A DNA stretch of 64,000 nt from Dinoroseobacter shibae DFL 12 = DSM 16493 (GCF_000018145.1 NC_009952.1:439501-503500), one strand, 5' to 3'; shown: positions 25,301-33,168, counted from the first letter of the stretch. Numbers and translations are program-made. Notes: generated by a model from the sequence alone, not told the origin.

Positions 25301-26467
25301 TTGGAAGACAAAAAGATATTCGCCGCATTCGGGGCTGTAATCGGGATTTTGCTCGTTTTTGCCGTTGGACGCGGCCTTTCGGGCGGGGACGATACGGCAG
25401 CCCTGCTGGATGCACGGACCGCGCCGTTGACCGAAGCAGTCGCCGATCTCGAGAGCCGGTTGAACGCGGTCCAATCCCGCCTCGATGGCGAACTCGTGAA
25501 GGTACAAGACGCCATGGATAGCAGACTTGCGGACCTGCAGGGTGCAGTAGATGCGCTTGTGGATCAGGCATCCGGTGCGCTGGCCGAAGAGGATCTGGCG
25601 GCGTTGCGCATACGCCTCGAAGAACTGGCGATGCAATCCGGCGATCTAAGCGAAATGGTCGCCGCGTTGGGGGCCGCAAGCCCGCCTGAAAAGACCCTGG
25701 CGCCTGCCAACGAGCAGGCCAGCGCACCGGCAAACGAACCCGCTGAAGAGGAGGCACCGGGTGCGCCCGGACTGATGCCGGGGCAGACCGCGCTTTTCGC
25801 GGATGGCGCCGTGCGGGTGTTCGTCTCCCGGCTCGACCCGGGGGCCAACAGCCTGCGCGCCTCGATCAACGGAGACCGCAAGACCCTGCGCGAAGGGATC
25901 TGGCGCACCGTTGCATCGGGCGATGGGCATTGCCGCATCACCCTGGAAGGCCTGTCCCGCAACGGCGCCTCGATCTCCGCCCTGTGCGGCGATGAACTGC
26001 CCGCCGCAGAAGGGATCAGTCCAGGTGAGACCACTATTCTCAATGATGGCAGTCTGCGGGTCTTTGCATCTCGAGTCACAGAGGACGCAGCGCGTCTGTC
26101 GGTCAATGGCGAGAAAGTTGTTCTGGCCGCCGGCGATCGCGCCACGGTGATGGCGGGCGCGCAAAGCTGCCGCCTGACGCTAGCGCAAGTGGATCGCGGT
26201 CATGCAACGGTCGGGGCTGAATGCACTGATGCCGTGTGGCAGTCGGCGGAACTGGGAGCCGGGGAAGCCGCCATTCTGGGCGACGGGGCCGCGCGTGTTT
26301 TTGTCTCGTTGGTGCAACCGGATGGTACCGCACGGATCGCGGTCAACGGCCTTGCGCTCAGTACTGCGCAAAGCGGTCAGACTACCGCGATGGCGGATAA
26401 CTGCGATCTGACCGTGGGTGATGTTTCTCGCCGCGCGGCGCAGTTCAGCTTCGCTTGCTACAATTGA
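25301..26467 (+). CDS. Membrane-anchored triple-repeat protein, unknown function
   Basis: 388 aa from a TTG at 25301, chosen for the G-rich ribosome site directly upstream; no ATG is available. Layout: one N-terminal membrane helix (about 6-24), a coiled-coil (about 35-125), a Pro/Glu/Ala linker (128-156), then three repeats at about 157-230, 237-308 and 317-386. Each repeat has the pattern 'G(Q/E)xAxLxDGxxRVFxS' and one cysteine pair spaced exactly 18 residues: 211/229, 290/308 and 368/386. The C-terminal part is probably periplasmic, each repeat closed by a disulfide. It ends the xox operon and is followed by a terminator. No family is recognised. Confidence 0.82.
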   Translation: MEDKKIFAAFGAVIGILLVFAVGRGLSGGDDTAALLDARTAPLTEAVADLESRLNAVQSRLDGELVKVQDAMDSRLADLQGAVDALVDQASGALAEEDLAALRIRLEELAMQSGDLSEMVAALGAASPPEKTLAPANEQASAPANEPAEEEAPGAPGLMPGQTALFADGAVRVFVSRLDPGANSLRASINGDRKTLREGIWRTVASGDGHCRITLEGLSRNGASISALCGDELPAAEGISPGETTILNDGSLRVFASRVTEDAARLSVNGEKVVLAAGDRATVMAGAQSCRLTLAQVDRGHATVGAECTDAVWQSAELGAGEAAILGDGAARVFVSLVQPDGTARIAVNGLALSTAQSGQTTAMADNCDLTVGDVSRRAAQFSFACYN

Positions 26468-26475
26468 TGCCGAGC

Positions 26476-26506
26476 CCGCCGGGTTCTGAGCCCGGCGGCG
26501 TCTTTT
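26476..26506. terminator. Rho-independent terminator after the xox operon
   Basis: CCGCCGGG (26476-26483), 7-base loop, CCCGGCGG (26491-26498), followed by CGTCTTTTCC. It lies between two convergent genes. Confidence 0.85.
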
Positions 26507-26518
26507 CCTGTGTTCGGG

Positions 26519-27331
26519 TCAGTACCCGGCGAGCTTCTGATGCAGCTTGCTGACCGTGCCGTCGGTGTCGGTCATGGTGACGTCGACCGATCGGGAGCTG
26601 CTCGGTATTGAAAGCCCGACACGCGGGTTTTCCGAAAGAGAGATCGATCCCGTCATCTCGACGAACCCGGATTCATCGAGGTCGATATCGATACTTTCGA
26701 CATAGCGCATCGGGATGAAGAGCAGCGAGATCTGGTCCCTCTGCATACCCGAATGGGACGGGTGTGAAATATCCACATCCATGCGCGACAATTGCGAGGC
26801 GAAGCTGATCAACTCTCCTTCCGCGATGCCGGGCAACGCACTGCCAAGAGAGACATCAATCTCGCCCAGCGACGTCAGTGCCGCAATCGGATCGGTCCCC
26901 GGCGGGGCGGCACACGCACCGGTGCCCGAGGTCTTCACGAAACTCTCTTGCACGAAGAGTCGCCCATCGCTGGTTTCGGCTACAACATGCAAGGGCGTCG
27001 GCCCGTTCACGCGCATTGTCACGTCAAAGAAGAAGCTCGGCTGCGGGTCCTTGAGCTCGAACACGGCAGAGACGGGCATGGGGTTCTCGTCGAGCACGAC
27101 CCAAACCTTCGATACCTCGGTTCCCAAGGGCGGAATGATCTGAGCTGCGAGATCCGTGCGGGCGTCGTCCGGAGTGCGGTAGGGGGCATCGATGGCGATG
27201 ACCTTGGCACCGTCCAGCAACAAGCGGTCTCCATAAAGCGCGGCTCTGATGTCATCCCATGCCTCCGCCCCGGCAAGCGCAGGCAGGGCGGTACAGCACA
27301 AAAGGGCAGTCGTCAGGGTCAGGCGGGTCAT
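26519..27331 (-). CDS. Quinoprotein dehydrogenase-associated SoxYZ-like carrier (copy 2)
   Basis: 270 aa from the ATG complement at 27329-27331, with a signal peptide (MTRLTLTTALLCCTALPALA) and GGGAGGAACGAA upstream. It parallels the protein at 16082 throughout: 'VIAIDAPYRTPDDA' against 'LLSMDAPYRAHDAA', 'VVLDENPMPVSAVF' against 'VVVDENPAPVAGLF', and 'HSGMQRDQISLLFIPM' against 'YSGLQRDQITQLFIPA'. The candidate carrier cysteine is in 'SGTGACAAPPG'. It converges on the xox operon. The two copies have clearly diverged, so this is an old duplication or separate acquisition. Confidence 0.9.
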   Translation of the reverse strand: MTRLTLTTALLCCTALPALAGAEAWDDIRAALYGDRLLLDGAKVIAIDAPYRTPDDARTDLAAQIIPPLGTEVSKVWVVLDENPMPVSAVFELKDPQPSFFFDVTMRVNGPTPLHVVAETSDGRLFVQESFVKTSGTGACAAPPGTDPIAALTSLGEIDVSLGSALPGIAEGELISFASQLSRMDVDISHPSHSGMQRDQISLLFIPMRYVESIDIDLDESGFVEMTGSISLSENPRVGLSIPSSSRSVDVTMTDTDGTVSKLHQKLAGY

Positions 27332-27565
27332 TTCGTTCCTCCCAGAACAAAAGCACCAATGGTGCGTGGGCCGTCTCACGTAATGACGGAGGGTAGCACG
27401 GCAGAGGTTTTTGCGTCGATATCGATCACCGGGATCAGATTTCCGTTTTTTGCAAGTCGCAAATGCAACACTGCGCGTCGCCACTGGTGCGGTGGCGGGG
27501 CACCGAGCCGCAAACAGGTCAGAACCCGGGGGCACCAAAGCGCTCCGTCACCGCGTCGAGTCCCA

Positions 27566-27802
27566 TCAGAAGGCCCCTGTCACCGCCGCGATCGCGGCAT
27601 CGCCATTCGGGTGCTTGGTCGAGACGACGGTCGGCTGCGAGGGTATTTTTGTTCAGTTGCCGCGCACCGCCCAGACTTCTGCGGGAACGGCGGCCATCTG
27701 CGTGGTCAGGCTGACCGTCTGGCATCTCAGTTCATCGGCCGTGGCGAGACAGGGCAAGAGCACCGCGGTCACCCAAGCCAGCATGAAGTTGCACTTTCTC
27801 AT
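27566..27802 (-). pseudogene. Small exported-protein gene with an in-frame stop
   Basis: The ATG (27800-27802) overlaps the DUF2380-like gene stop in an ATGA arrangement, so it is in a translated position. It encodes a signal peptide (MRKCNFMLAWVTAVLLPCLATA) and runs 49 codons to a TGA at 27653-27655. The same frame continues in protein-like sequence (TKIPSQPTVVSTKHPNGDAA onwards) to a second TGA at 27566-27568. Either a 77-residue protein was cut by a nonsense change, or the 49-residue product is real. No family was recognised. Confidence 0.5.
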
Positions 27803-28284
27803 TTTTCGTCCTTGAAAATGCGATTGTTCAAGATATAGCGCATGCCGCGGGACCAGCTGTCATCTGTGTTGCCCCGGATGTCGACGACGCCACCTTTGAC
27901 CAGATCCCCGCTATTCGCATCGCGCAGCTGAAGGTTCATGGTCAGAATAAGGTTCGACACTTTCTGCACCTCGCCCACTAGGGAGAAACCCGCTCCCAAG
28001 CGTTGAGCGATCCGCGTGTCACAGCCATAGCATTTTGCAAGATTGGCGACTCGGTCGATGGCCACCTTTTCCGGCGCCAGATCAACCAGCTCATAGCCTT
28101 CGGCTTGGAACCTTTCCGCGACAACCTTTTCGAGAGCCTCGAGCCGCGCAGCCTCCGCAGGGTCAGGGCCCAAGGCGGCAGTTTGCGGGGACGTATCGAG
28201 CATGGTTAGCCCAAAGAAGGCCACCTTGTCCTGCGCCGCCGCGCAAGTCGTCCAGAGCAAGGTGACCAAGAGGATCTCTTTCAT
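27799..28284 (-). CDS. DUF2380/DUF3280-like exported protein
   Basis: 161 aa with a short signal peptide (MKEILLVTLLWTTCAAA). 'KVAFFGLTMLDTSPQ', 'GYELVDLAPEKVAIDRVANLAKCYGCDTRIAQRLGA' (read in two parts) and 'MNLQLRDANSGDLVKGGVVDIRGNTDDSWSRG' match the style of DUF2380/DUF3280 proteins found beside PQQ-linked alcohol dehydrogenase systems. The CYGC pair may form a disulfide or bind metal. It diverges from the ABC binding-protein gene and heads the minus-strand group with the broken small gene and SoxYZ copy 2. Confidence 0.82.
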   Translation of the reverse strand: MKEILLVTLLWTTCAAAQDKVAFFGLTMLDTSPQTAALGPDPAEAARLEALEKVVAERFQAEGYELVDLAPEKVAIDRVANLAKCYGCDTRIAQRLGAGFSLVGEVQKVSNLILTMNLQLRDANSGDLVKGGVVDIRGNTDDSWSRGMRYILNNRIFKDEK

Positions 28285-28442
28285 GTCCCTGTTCTTAAAA
28301 AATAAGAGTTACGTGTGAGGATCTGACTGTTAAGCTTTGAAGGCAACCACGCCAAAGGTATCGGCCTGGGACCGCTCGTACCCGAGAAACCAGGGCAAAA
28401 AGAAACCTGGTGTCTCGGAATGTCGGGCGAGGGGAGGACATC
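28285..28442. promoter_or_regulatory. Divergent promoter region
   Basis: 158 bp between the DUF2380-like gene and the PQQ-ABC binding-protein gene. It has an AT-rich patch (28290-28345) and a GGGGAGG ribosome site for the plus-strand gene at about 28432. No operator is assigned. Confidence 0.4.
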
Positions 28443-29630
28443 GTGAGACTTTTGCTGGCACCGCTCTTGGCCGCCTTCAGCTTGCTGACATCTGCTCCGG
28501 TTGCGTTGGCCATTGACGTACGGGCTGCCGTCTTGAGGGTCGATTATCAGACCCTGCTCCCGATCAGCCGGTATGACCTTCGGCCCGAGGATCTGGGCTT
28601 TGCCGGCGCGGCACTTGCTGACGAAGATAACGGGACAACCGGCAGTTTTCTGGGCCATACCTACGAGACGCGCGCCGTAGCCACCACGGCCGCAGATGCA
28701 GGAGAGGCGCTTGAGGCGTTGCTGGCCGAGGGCGTGGATATCATCGTCATTCTGGCCCGGTTTGAGGACCTTTTACGTCTGACGGATCGCGCCGCAGAAG
28801 CCGGAGCACTCGTGTTCAACGCCCTCGCTCCGGACATGGCGCTGCGGGATGATCAATGCCGCGGAAACTTGCTTCACACGGCCCCGAGCCGCAGAATGAA
28901 CACGGATGCAGTGGCGCAGTTTCTGGTCTGGAAGCAGTGGAAGAACTGGTTCCTGATTTCGGGCTCAAACCCAGCCGATGTCGCCTTGGCCGACTCTTAC
29001 CGGTTCTCGGCCCGCAAGTTTGGCGCGCGCATCACCGAGGAACGTGTGCTCGAGTACTCGGGCGGGTCCCGCAGGACGGATTCTGGCCACGTCCTGGTTC
29101 AGCGGCAGTTGCCGAACTTCACCCAAGGCGCTGCGGGCCATGACGTGCTCGTCGCCGCCGATGAGACCGACTACTTCGCCCGCTATCTCAGTTATCACCT
29201 CTGGACGCCGCGCCCTGTGGCTGGCTCGGGCGGGCTGGTGCCAACCACGTTTCACGGAGCGCATGAAGCCTATGGCGCCACGCAGTTCCAGACCCGCTTC
29301 GAGGCACTGGCCGGGCGCTATGCCAAGCCCGAAGACTACAACGTTTGGCTCGCTTTGCGGGTGGTCGGCGAAGCCGTGACCCGTGCCAATACGGCCAATC
29401 CCATGGAATTGCGCGACTACGCCATTTCGGACGCTTTCGAGCTTGCCGCTTTCAAGGGCCAGAAAGTGACTTTCCGCGACTGGAACGGCCAGCTGCGTCA
29501 GCCGATCCTACTCCACGATGGCAGCATTACCGTCAGCGTAAGCCCCCAGGACGGCTTTCTGCACCAGCACTCTGCCCTCGACACACTCGGCCTGGACGAG
29601 CCGGAATCGGCTTGCTCCGCTTTCAAATGA
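28443..29630 (+). CDS. ABC transporter substrate-binding protein of the PQQ-dependent alcohol dehydrogenase system (LutA-like)
   Basis: 395 aa from a GTG at 28443, preceded by GGGGAGG at good spacing, giving a signal peptide (RLLLAPLLAAFSLLTSAPVALA). The fold is a branched-chain-type periplasmic binding protein: 'GEALEALLAEGVDIIVILA', 'CRGNLLHTAPSRRMNTDAVAQFLVWKQWKNW' (in parts), then 'GAHEAYGATQFQTRFEALAGR'. This family is named for its link with PQQ alcohol dehydrogenases, and a member resembles the binding protein of the lanthanide-uptake (lut) cluster of Methylorubrum. The ATPase and permease that normally accompany it are not in this window. Confidence 0.9.
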   Translation: MRLLLAPLLAAFSLLTSAPVALAIDVRAAVLRVDYQTLLPISRYDLRPEDLGFAGAALADEDNGTTGSFLGHTYETRAVATTAADAGEALEALLAEGVDIIVILARFEDLLRLTDRAAEAGALVFNALAPDMALRDDQCRGNLLHTAPSRRMNTDAVAQFLVWKQWKNWFLISGSNPADVALADSYRFSARKFGARITEERVLEYSGGSRRTDSGHVLVQRQLPNFTQGAAGHDVLVAADETDYFARYLSYHLWTPRPVAGSGGLVPTTFHGAHEAYGATQFQTRFEALAGRYAKPEDYNVWLALRVVGEAVTRANTANPMELRDYAISDAFELAAFKGQKVTFRDWNGQLRQPILLHDGSITVSVSPQDGFLHQHSALDTLGLDEPESACSAFK

Positions 29631-29657
29631 ACCGCCTTTGAACCCATGGAGGGCCCC

Positions 29658-30629
29658 ATGAAAACGATCCTTCTTTCCGTCGCCATTCTGGCGCTGGGCA
29701 CAGCGCAGGGCCTTGCCGGCAGAGCCTTCGTCTCGAATGAACGTGGCAACACGATCACTGTAGTGAATACCGACACGTGGGAGGTCGAGACCGAGTTTTT
29801 CGCGGGAAACCGTCCCCGTGGCATCACCGTCAGCCCGGATGAAAAGGTGATCTATGTTTGCGCGTCGGACGACAACCTGATCCGCGTATTCGACGCCACC
29901 ACATACGAGGAATTGCCGAGCCTGCCGTCCGGCCCGGATCCGGAGCTGTTCATTCTCGAACCTTCAGGCAAGCGGCTCTACATCGCGAACGAGGACGACA
30001 ATCTGGTCACCGTTACCGATACCGAGACGCGTATGGTGCTGGCCGAGGTGCCCGTCGGCGTGGAGCCAGAGGGCATGGGCATGAGCCCGGATGCCAAATG
30101 GGTGGTCAACACCTCCGAGACCACCAACATGGCGCATTTCATCTCGACCGAGGACTACAAGATCAAACACAATATCTTGGTGGATCAGCGTCCGCGCTAC
30201 GCCCATTACACCAGCGACGGCACCCGGCTCTTCGTCACCTCCGAGATCGGCGGGACAGTCTCGGTCATGGATATCGATGAAGACGGAGCGCCGACGGTTG
30301 TGGGCAAGATCAGCTTCGAAGTGGCCGGGCTTCAGCCCGAATGGCTGCAACCGGTGGGCGCGCGGGTGACCAAGGATGGCTCACGTCTCTTCGTGGCGCT
30401 CGGACCTGCGAACAGGGTCGCTGTGGTCGACGCGCGCAGCCTCGAAGTGCTCGACTACATCCTCGTGGGTCAGCGGGTCTGGCAGCTCGATTTCACGCCC
30501 GATGAAAAATACCTGCTGACCACCAATGGCAATTCCAACGACATCACAGTGATCGACGTGGAAAAGGAACGCGCTATCCGCTCCATCCAGGTTGGGCAAC
30601 AGCCATGGGGCGTCGTGACCGTCAACTAA
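29658..30629 (+). CDS. PQQ-dependent catabolism-associated beta-propeller protein (YVTN repeats)
   Basis: 323 aa from the ATG at 29658 (GGAGG just upstream), which begins the signal peptide MKTILLSVAILALGTAQGLA. About seven YVTN-type blades are visible as repeats of 'D.....V..I.VG..P.G...SPD.K..Y......N....D', for example 'RPRGITVSPDEKVIYVCASD' and 'VWQLDFTPDEKYLLTTNGN'. Its family is found next to PQQ-linked ABC systems; a lut-cluster role in metal or cofactor delivery is an inference. It follows the binding-protein gene by 27 bp in the same operon. Confidence 0.92.
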   Translation: MKTILLSVAILALGTAQGLAGRAFVSNERGNTITVVNTDTWEVETEFFAGNRPRGITVSPDEKVIYVCASDDNLIRVFDATTYEELPSLPSGPDPELFILEPSGKRLYIANEDDNLVTVTDTETRMVLAEVPVGVEPEGMGMSPDAKWVVNTSETTNMAHFISTEDYKIKHNILVDQRPRYAHYTSDGTRLFVTSEIGGTVSVMDIDEDGAPTVVGKISFEVAGLQPEWLQPVGARVTKDGSRLFVALGPANRVAVVDARSLEVLDYILVGQRVWQLDFTPDEKYLLTTNGNSNDITVIDVEKERAIRSIQVGQQPWGVVTVN

Positions 30630-30678
30630 GTCCATTGCCCTGCGACGGGTCTGCCGTGCCCCAAAGAAAGGATAACCG

Positions 30679-31116
30679 ATGAGACACCTCATATGCGCAG
30701 CCGCTCTTACCTGTTTCGGGGGGCCATTGGCTGCGGCGCCGCTGTGTGACGATCTGGGATTTGCCGGATTGTTGGCCAGCTGCAACCGGGGCGAGACGAT
30801 CCAGTTGACCCTCGCTTCGGGCAAGCCCCTTGGCGAGGACGTGGTGCTCGAGTCCGGAGCCTATTACAAGCTCGAGATCACCGCCGACGGTTCTGCCGAG
30901 CTGGCGATCGAAGGACCCAGCTTTTTTCGGGCGATCTGGATGAACGAGATCGTCATCAATCAGATCGAGATCCGCCCCATGGCCATCGACTCGATCGAGT
31001 TCGACAAGGCCGGGGTCGCCGAGCTGTCGTTCATCGCGATAAAGCCTGGCCGCCATGTGCTGCGCATTCCCGGATCCACCGGGGAAAGCCAGTCCGTCAC
31101 CTTGTCCATTCAGTAA
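30679..31116 (+). CDS. Small exported cupredoxin-like protein, unknown function
   Basis: 145 aa with a signal peptide (MRHLICAAALTCFGGPLAAA). The mature part has two early cysteines ('PLCDDLGFAGLLASC') and then a beta-sandwich-like sequence: 'YYKLEITADGSAELAIEGP', 'IRPMAIDSIEFDKAGVAELSF', 'KPGRHVLRIPGSTGES'. The 'G.h.l.i.g' ending recalls cupredoxin-like domains but the copper ligands are not all present. It sits 50 bp after the beta-propeller, in the position of a lut-type exported protein. Metal binding is plausible, not shown. Confidence 0.8.
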   Translation: MRHLICAAALTCFGGPLAAAPLCDDLGFAGLLASCNRGETIQLTLASGKPLGEDVVLESGAYYKLEITADGSAELAIEGPSFFRAIWMNEIVINQIEIRPMAIDSIEFDKAGVAELSFIAIKPGRHVLRIPGSTGESQSVTLSIQ

Positions 31117-31134
31117 CCAACCAAGGAGCTTCAC

Positions 31135-31383
31135 ATGAAACCGATCCTAGCCTTCACCGCGGCCATGGTCGTGGCAAGCACGGGTTTTGCGAGCGAGGTC
31201 GATGAGGCCACCGAGATGAAGATCATGGCGATGCTGGCAGAGATGGAATGCCAGATGGATGCCGATGACATCGAGGTCGAAGACGATGGCTACGACCTGG
31301 ATGACGTGATTTGCAAAGGTGGCAACCAATTCGACATCAAGCTCGACAAAGAGTTCAACGAAGTGTCGCGAAGAGCCGAATAG
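31135..31383 (+). CDS. Small acidic exported protein, PepSY-like
   Basis: 82 aa with a signal peptide (about 1-19, ending 'STGFA'). The mature ~63 residues are strongly acidic, with the stretch 'MDADDIEVEDDGYDLDDV' at about residues 40-57 flanked by two cysteines ('MECQ' and 'VICKGG'). The end 'FDIKLDKEFNEVSRRAE' resembles the final strand of PepSY domains. AAGGAG lies upstream of the ATG. In an operon tied to lanthanide enzymes, a small periplasmic acidic protein could bind hard metal ions, but there is no EF-hand. The stop (31381-31383) lies two bases from the IS30 remnant. Confidence 0.8.
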   Translation: MKPILAFTAAMVVASTGFASEVDEATEMKIMAMLAEMECQMDADDIEVEDDGYDLDDVICKGGNQFDIKLDKEFNEVSRRAE

Positions 31384-31384
31384 C

Positions 31385-31900
31385 CTATTGGACATACTTG
31401 AAACGCGACTCGTGCTCGGGTTTAGGGCAGGGGCACGGGTCGACTTCTTCCACCACCTTTTCGCAGAAGACCGCGGCTCGCATCTTCCGTCCGAGGCATT
31501 TCCCGGGTGTCGCGTTGGGGCGGTCACAGGTCATTTTCAATTCATGGTCTGAGACCGTCCGGATGTCGCGCTTGCGGAGGCGCTATCTTCGGACCCGTCG
31601 GTTTATGTTTCCGACGGTGCCATTCTGCCAAGTCAAAGATGGATCACAAAACCACGTCCAAGTGTCGATCTCAGACTGCAGGTGTGGCCAACTGACAAAC
31701 TCGGTGCCGAGATCGCATGTGATGGATCTGCGCGCCAGATGGGGCAGAGCGCGCACGGCCTTCACGATTTTACCCTGGATCGTCTTTGTACGCTTTTTCG
31801 GGTTTTCGGAAGCACCGTGAAATGGCTAATACGCTCGACCAGAGACGTTGAGTTCGATCAACCAAGTCTCTGTCTGAAATGTGTGGACTGGTCATGGAAT
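31385..31900 (-). pseudogene. IS30-family transposase remnant
   Basis: Minus-strand fragments of an IS30 DDE transposase survive in several frames: 'SLVERISHFTVLPK' (about 31860), then after a frameshift 'KIVKAVRALPHLARRSITCDLGTEFVSWPHLQ' (in parts), 'FCDPSLTWQNGTVGNINRR' (stop near 31583), and finally 'GKCLGRKMRAAVFCEKVVEE' ending at TAG 31385-31387. These match the 'FDNGTEF...CDPHSPWQRGS.EN.N' and 'PRKCLG..TP.EVF' motifs of IS30. The N-terminal third is missing. It begins directly after the acidic-protein stop, so it marks a rearrangement point. Confidence 0.85.
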
Positions 31901-31948
31901 ACCGGATCAACCACTGACATTGTCGCGGGGCCGCTACGCGGGTCACGA

Positions 31949-33055
31949 TCAGTTGGGCTGCAACAATCGCACCCGGTCGTCGACATAGTCGTCCAGCACC
32001 AGCGGCAAGCCCGAGTCCTGCGCCAGGCGGACGCTTTGTTGCAGGTGACGGTAGCTCTGTGTGCTGCGCGGGACGAGGTCTAGCGCCTTAGCGAATGTCT
32101 CCGCCGCCGCCTCGTAGAGTCCGTTGCGCATCTGCGCCAACCCGTAGGCATCGAGAAAGACGTGGCTGGTCTGCCCGGTCTCCGTCTCCGACAGAGCGCC
32201 GCACCACTCAAGCGCGGCCTCGGCTGCCTCCCGTTGCAAATGTACCGCACACAGCCCGTAGAGGTACTGCGCAAGGGCACTGTCCCTGTCCGGCACGGTG
32301 TCGTCGACCTCTCGCGCAGTCGCGACGGCGGTCTCAAGATCGACGAGCCCCGCGTCCACGGTGCCGAGGGCGATCTGCTCGAACCCACGCCGCTGGTAGA
32401 GGGCCGCGCGCGATGCCTCCGGCTCGTCGGTGGCGAGGGCCAGCACCCGGTCCAGTGCCTGTTTGGCCGCCGCATGATCCCCCAGCATCGACAGGGCAGA
32501 CGCCCGCAAATCGTCGATGAACCGGGGCGGGATCCCGCTGCCATCCAGCGACTCCAACTTCTCCAGCGCCAGGTCCGGGTAGCGCATGATCAGCGCAAGC
32601 TGCGCTTCCGCATGGACGAGATGAGCCATCTGGACGGCTTGCAGGTCCTTGTCCTTCGTCCGGCGCATCAGGGTGCGCACCCGTGCACAATCGCGCTGCG
32701 CCTTGGCGAGAAAACTGCTCGCCGCATGCAAACGGCAGGATTGCAGCAGCAGCCAAACATCATTCGGTCGGAATTCAAGCGCTGAGGCGATAGCTGCGAG
32801 CGATTGCTCGGAATTACCGCTCTGGGAATATGCAGTCGCTTTCTGTCCCAGCAGGTAGACCACCCACTGGGTGTCGATCCCGGCCGTGTCCTGCGCCTTG
32901 CGCAAATGGTCCAGCGCGTCCTTTGGGGCACCGGCATCGTTGTCCTGCTTGGCGCTCAGGATCTGGTTGCACACCTCCGGGTCGGAGGTGCACGCCTGCG
33001 CCAGAGCCGTCGCAGGAGCCCAAAGCGCCAGTAGCAGTACCAGCCGGATCAGCAC
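31949..33055 (-). CDS. Exported TPR protein of an unrecognised operon
   Basis: 368 aa from a GTG at 33053-33055, which overlaps the stop of the small upstream gene and gives a signal peptide (LIRLVLLLALWAPATALAQA). At least five tetratricopeptide-like helix pairs follow, for example 'WVVYLLGQKATAYSQSGNSEQ', 'DALDHLRKAQDTAG' and 'AAAKQALDRVLALATDEPEASRAA' (in parts). An early cysteine pair (ACTSDPEVC) suggests a periplasmic location. A longer in-frame version would start inside the ribosome site of the 39-residue gene and is rejected. Likely a scaffold; partners are the three genes upstream. Confidence 0.82.
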   Translation of the reverse strand: MLIRLVLLLALWAPATALAQACTSDPEVCNQILSAKQDNDAGAPKDALDHLRKAQDTAGIDTQWVVYLLGQKATAYSQSGNSEQSLAAIASALEFRPNDVWLLLQSCRLHAASSFLAKAQRDCARVRTLMRRTKDKDLQAVQMAHLVHAEAQLALIMRYPDLALEKLESLDGSGIPPRFIDDLRASALSMLGDHAAAKQALDRVLALATDEPEASRAALYQRRGFEQIALGTVDAGLVDLETAVATAREVDDTVPDRDSALAQYLYGLCAVHLQREAAEAALEWCGALSETETGQTSHVFLDAYGLAQMRNGLYEAAAETFAKALDLVPRSTQSYRHLQQSVRLAQDSGLPLVLDDYVDDRVRLLQPN

Positions 33056-33168
33056 TGCAACACGTTCGGCGGGCAGGGAGGCGGCGGCGCCGGAGGTTGC
33101 GCAGCGGCCATGAACCCGATCAGGCAGAGGAAAGCGGCCAGAATGCCCTGTCTCAAAATGTGTCTCAT
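33049..33168 (-). CDS. 39-residue exported proline/cysteine-rich peptide
   Basis: ATG complement at 33166-33168 with an ideal AGGAGG six bases upstream, overlapping the previous gene stop (ATGA). The product is a signal-like hydrophobic segment (MRHILRQGILAAFLCLIGFM) followed by a Pro-rich tail, AAAQPPAPPPPCPPNVLQC. The TGA overlaps the GTG of the TPR gene. Both overlaps and the strong ribosome site argue it is a real small gene. It may also act to couple translation of the TPR gene. Confidence 0.7.
   Translation of the reverse strand: MRHILRQGILAAFLCLIGFMAAAQPPAPPPPCPPNVLQC

Noticed and set aside
31135-31383. Lanmodulin-like EF-hand protein
   Set aside because: The acidic loop does not follow the DxDxDGxxxxxE spacing, so lanmodulin cannot be claimed; kept only as a speculative metal binder.
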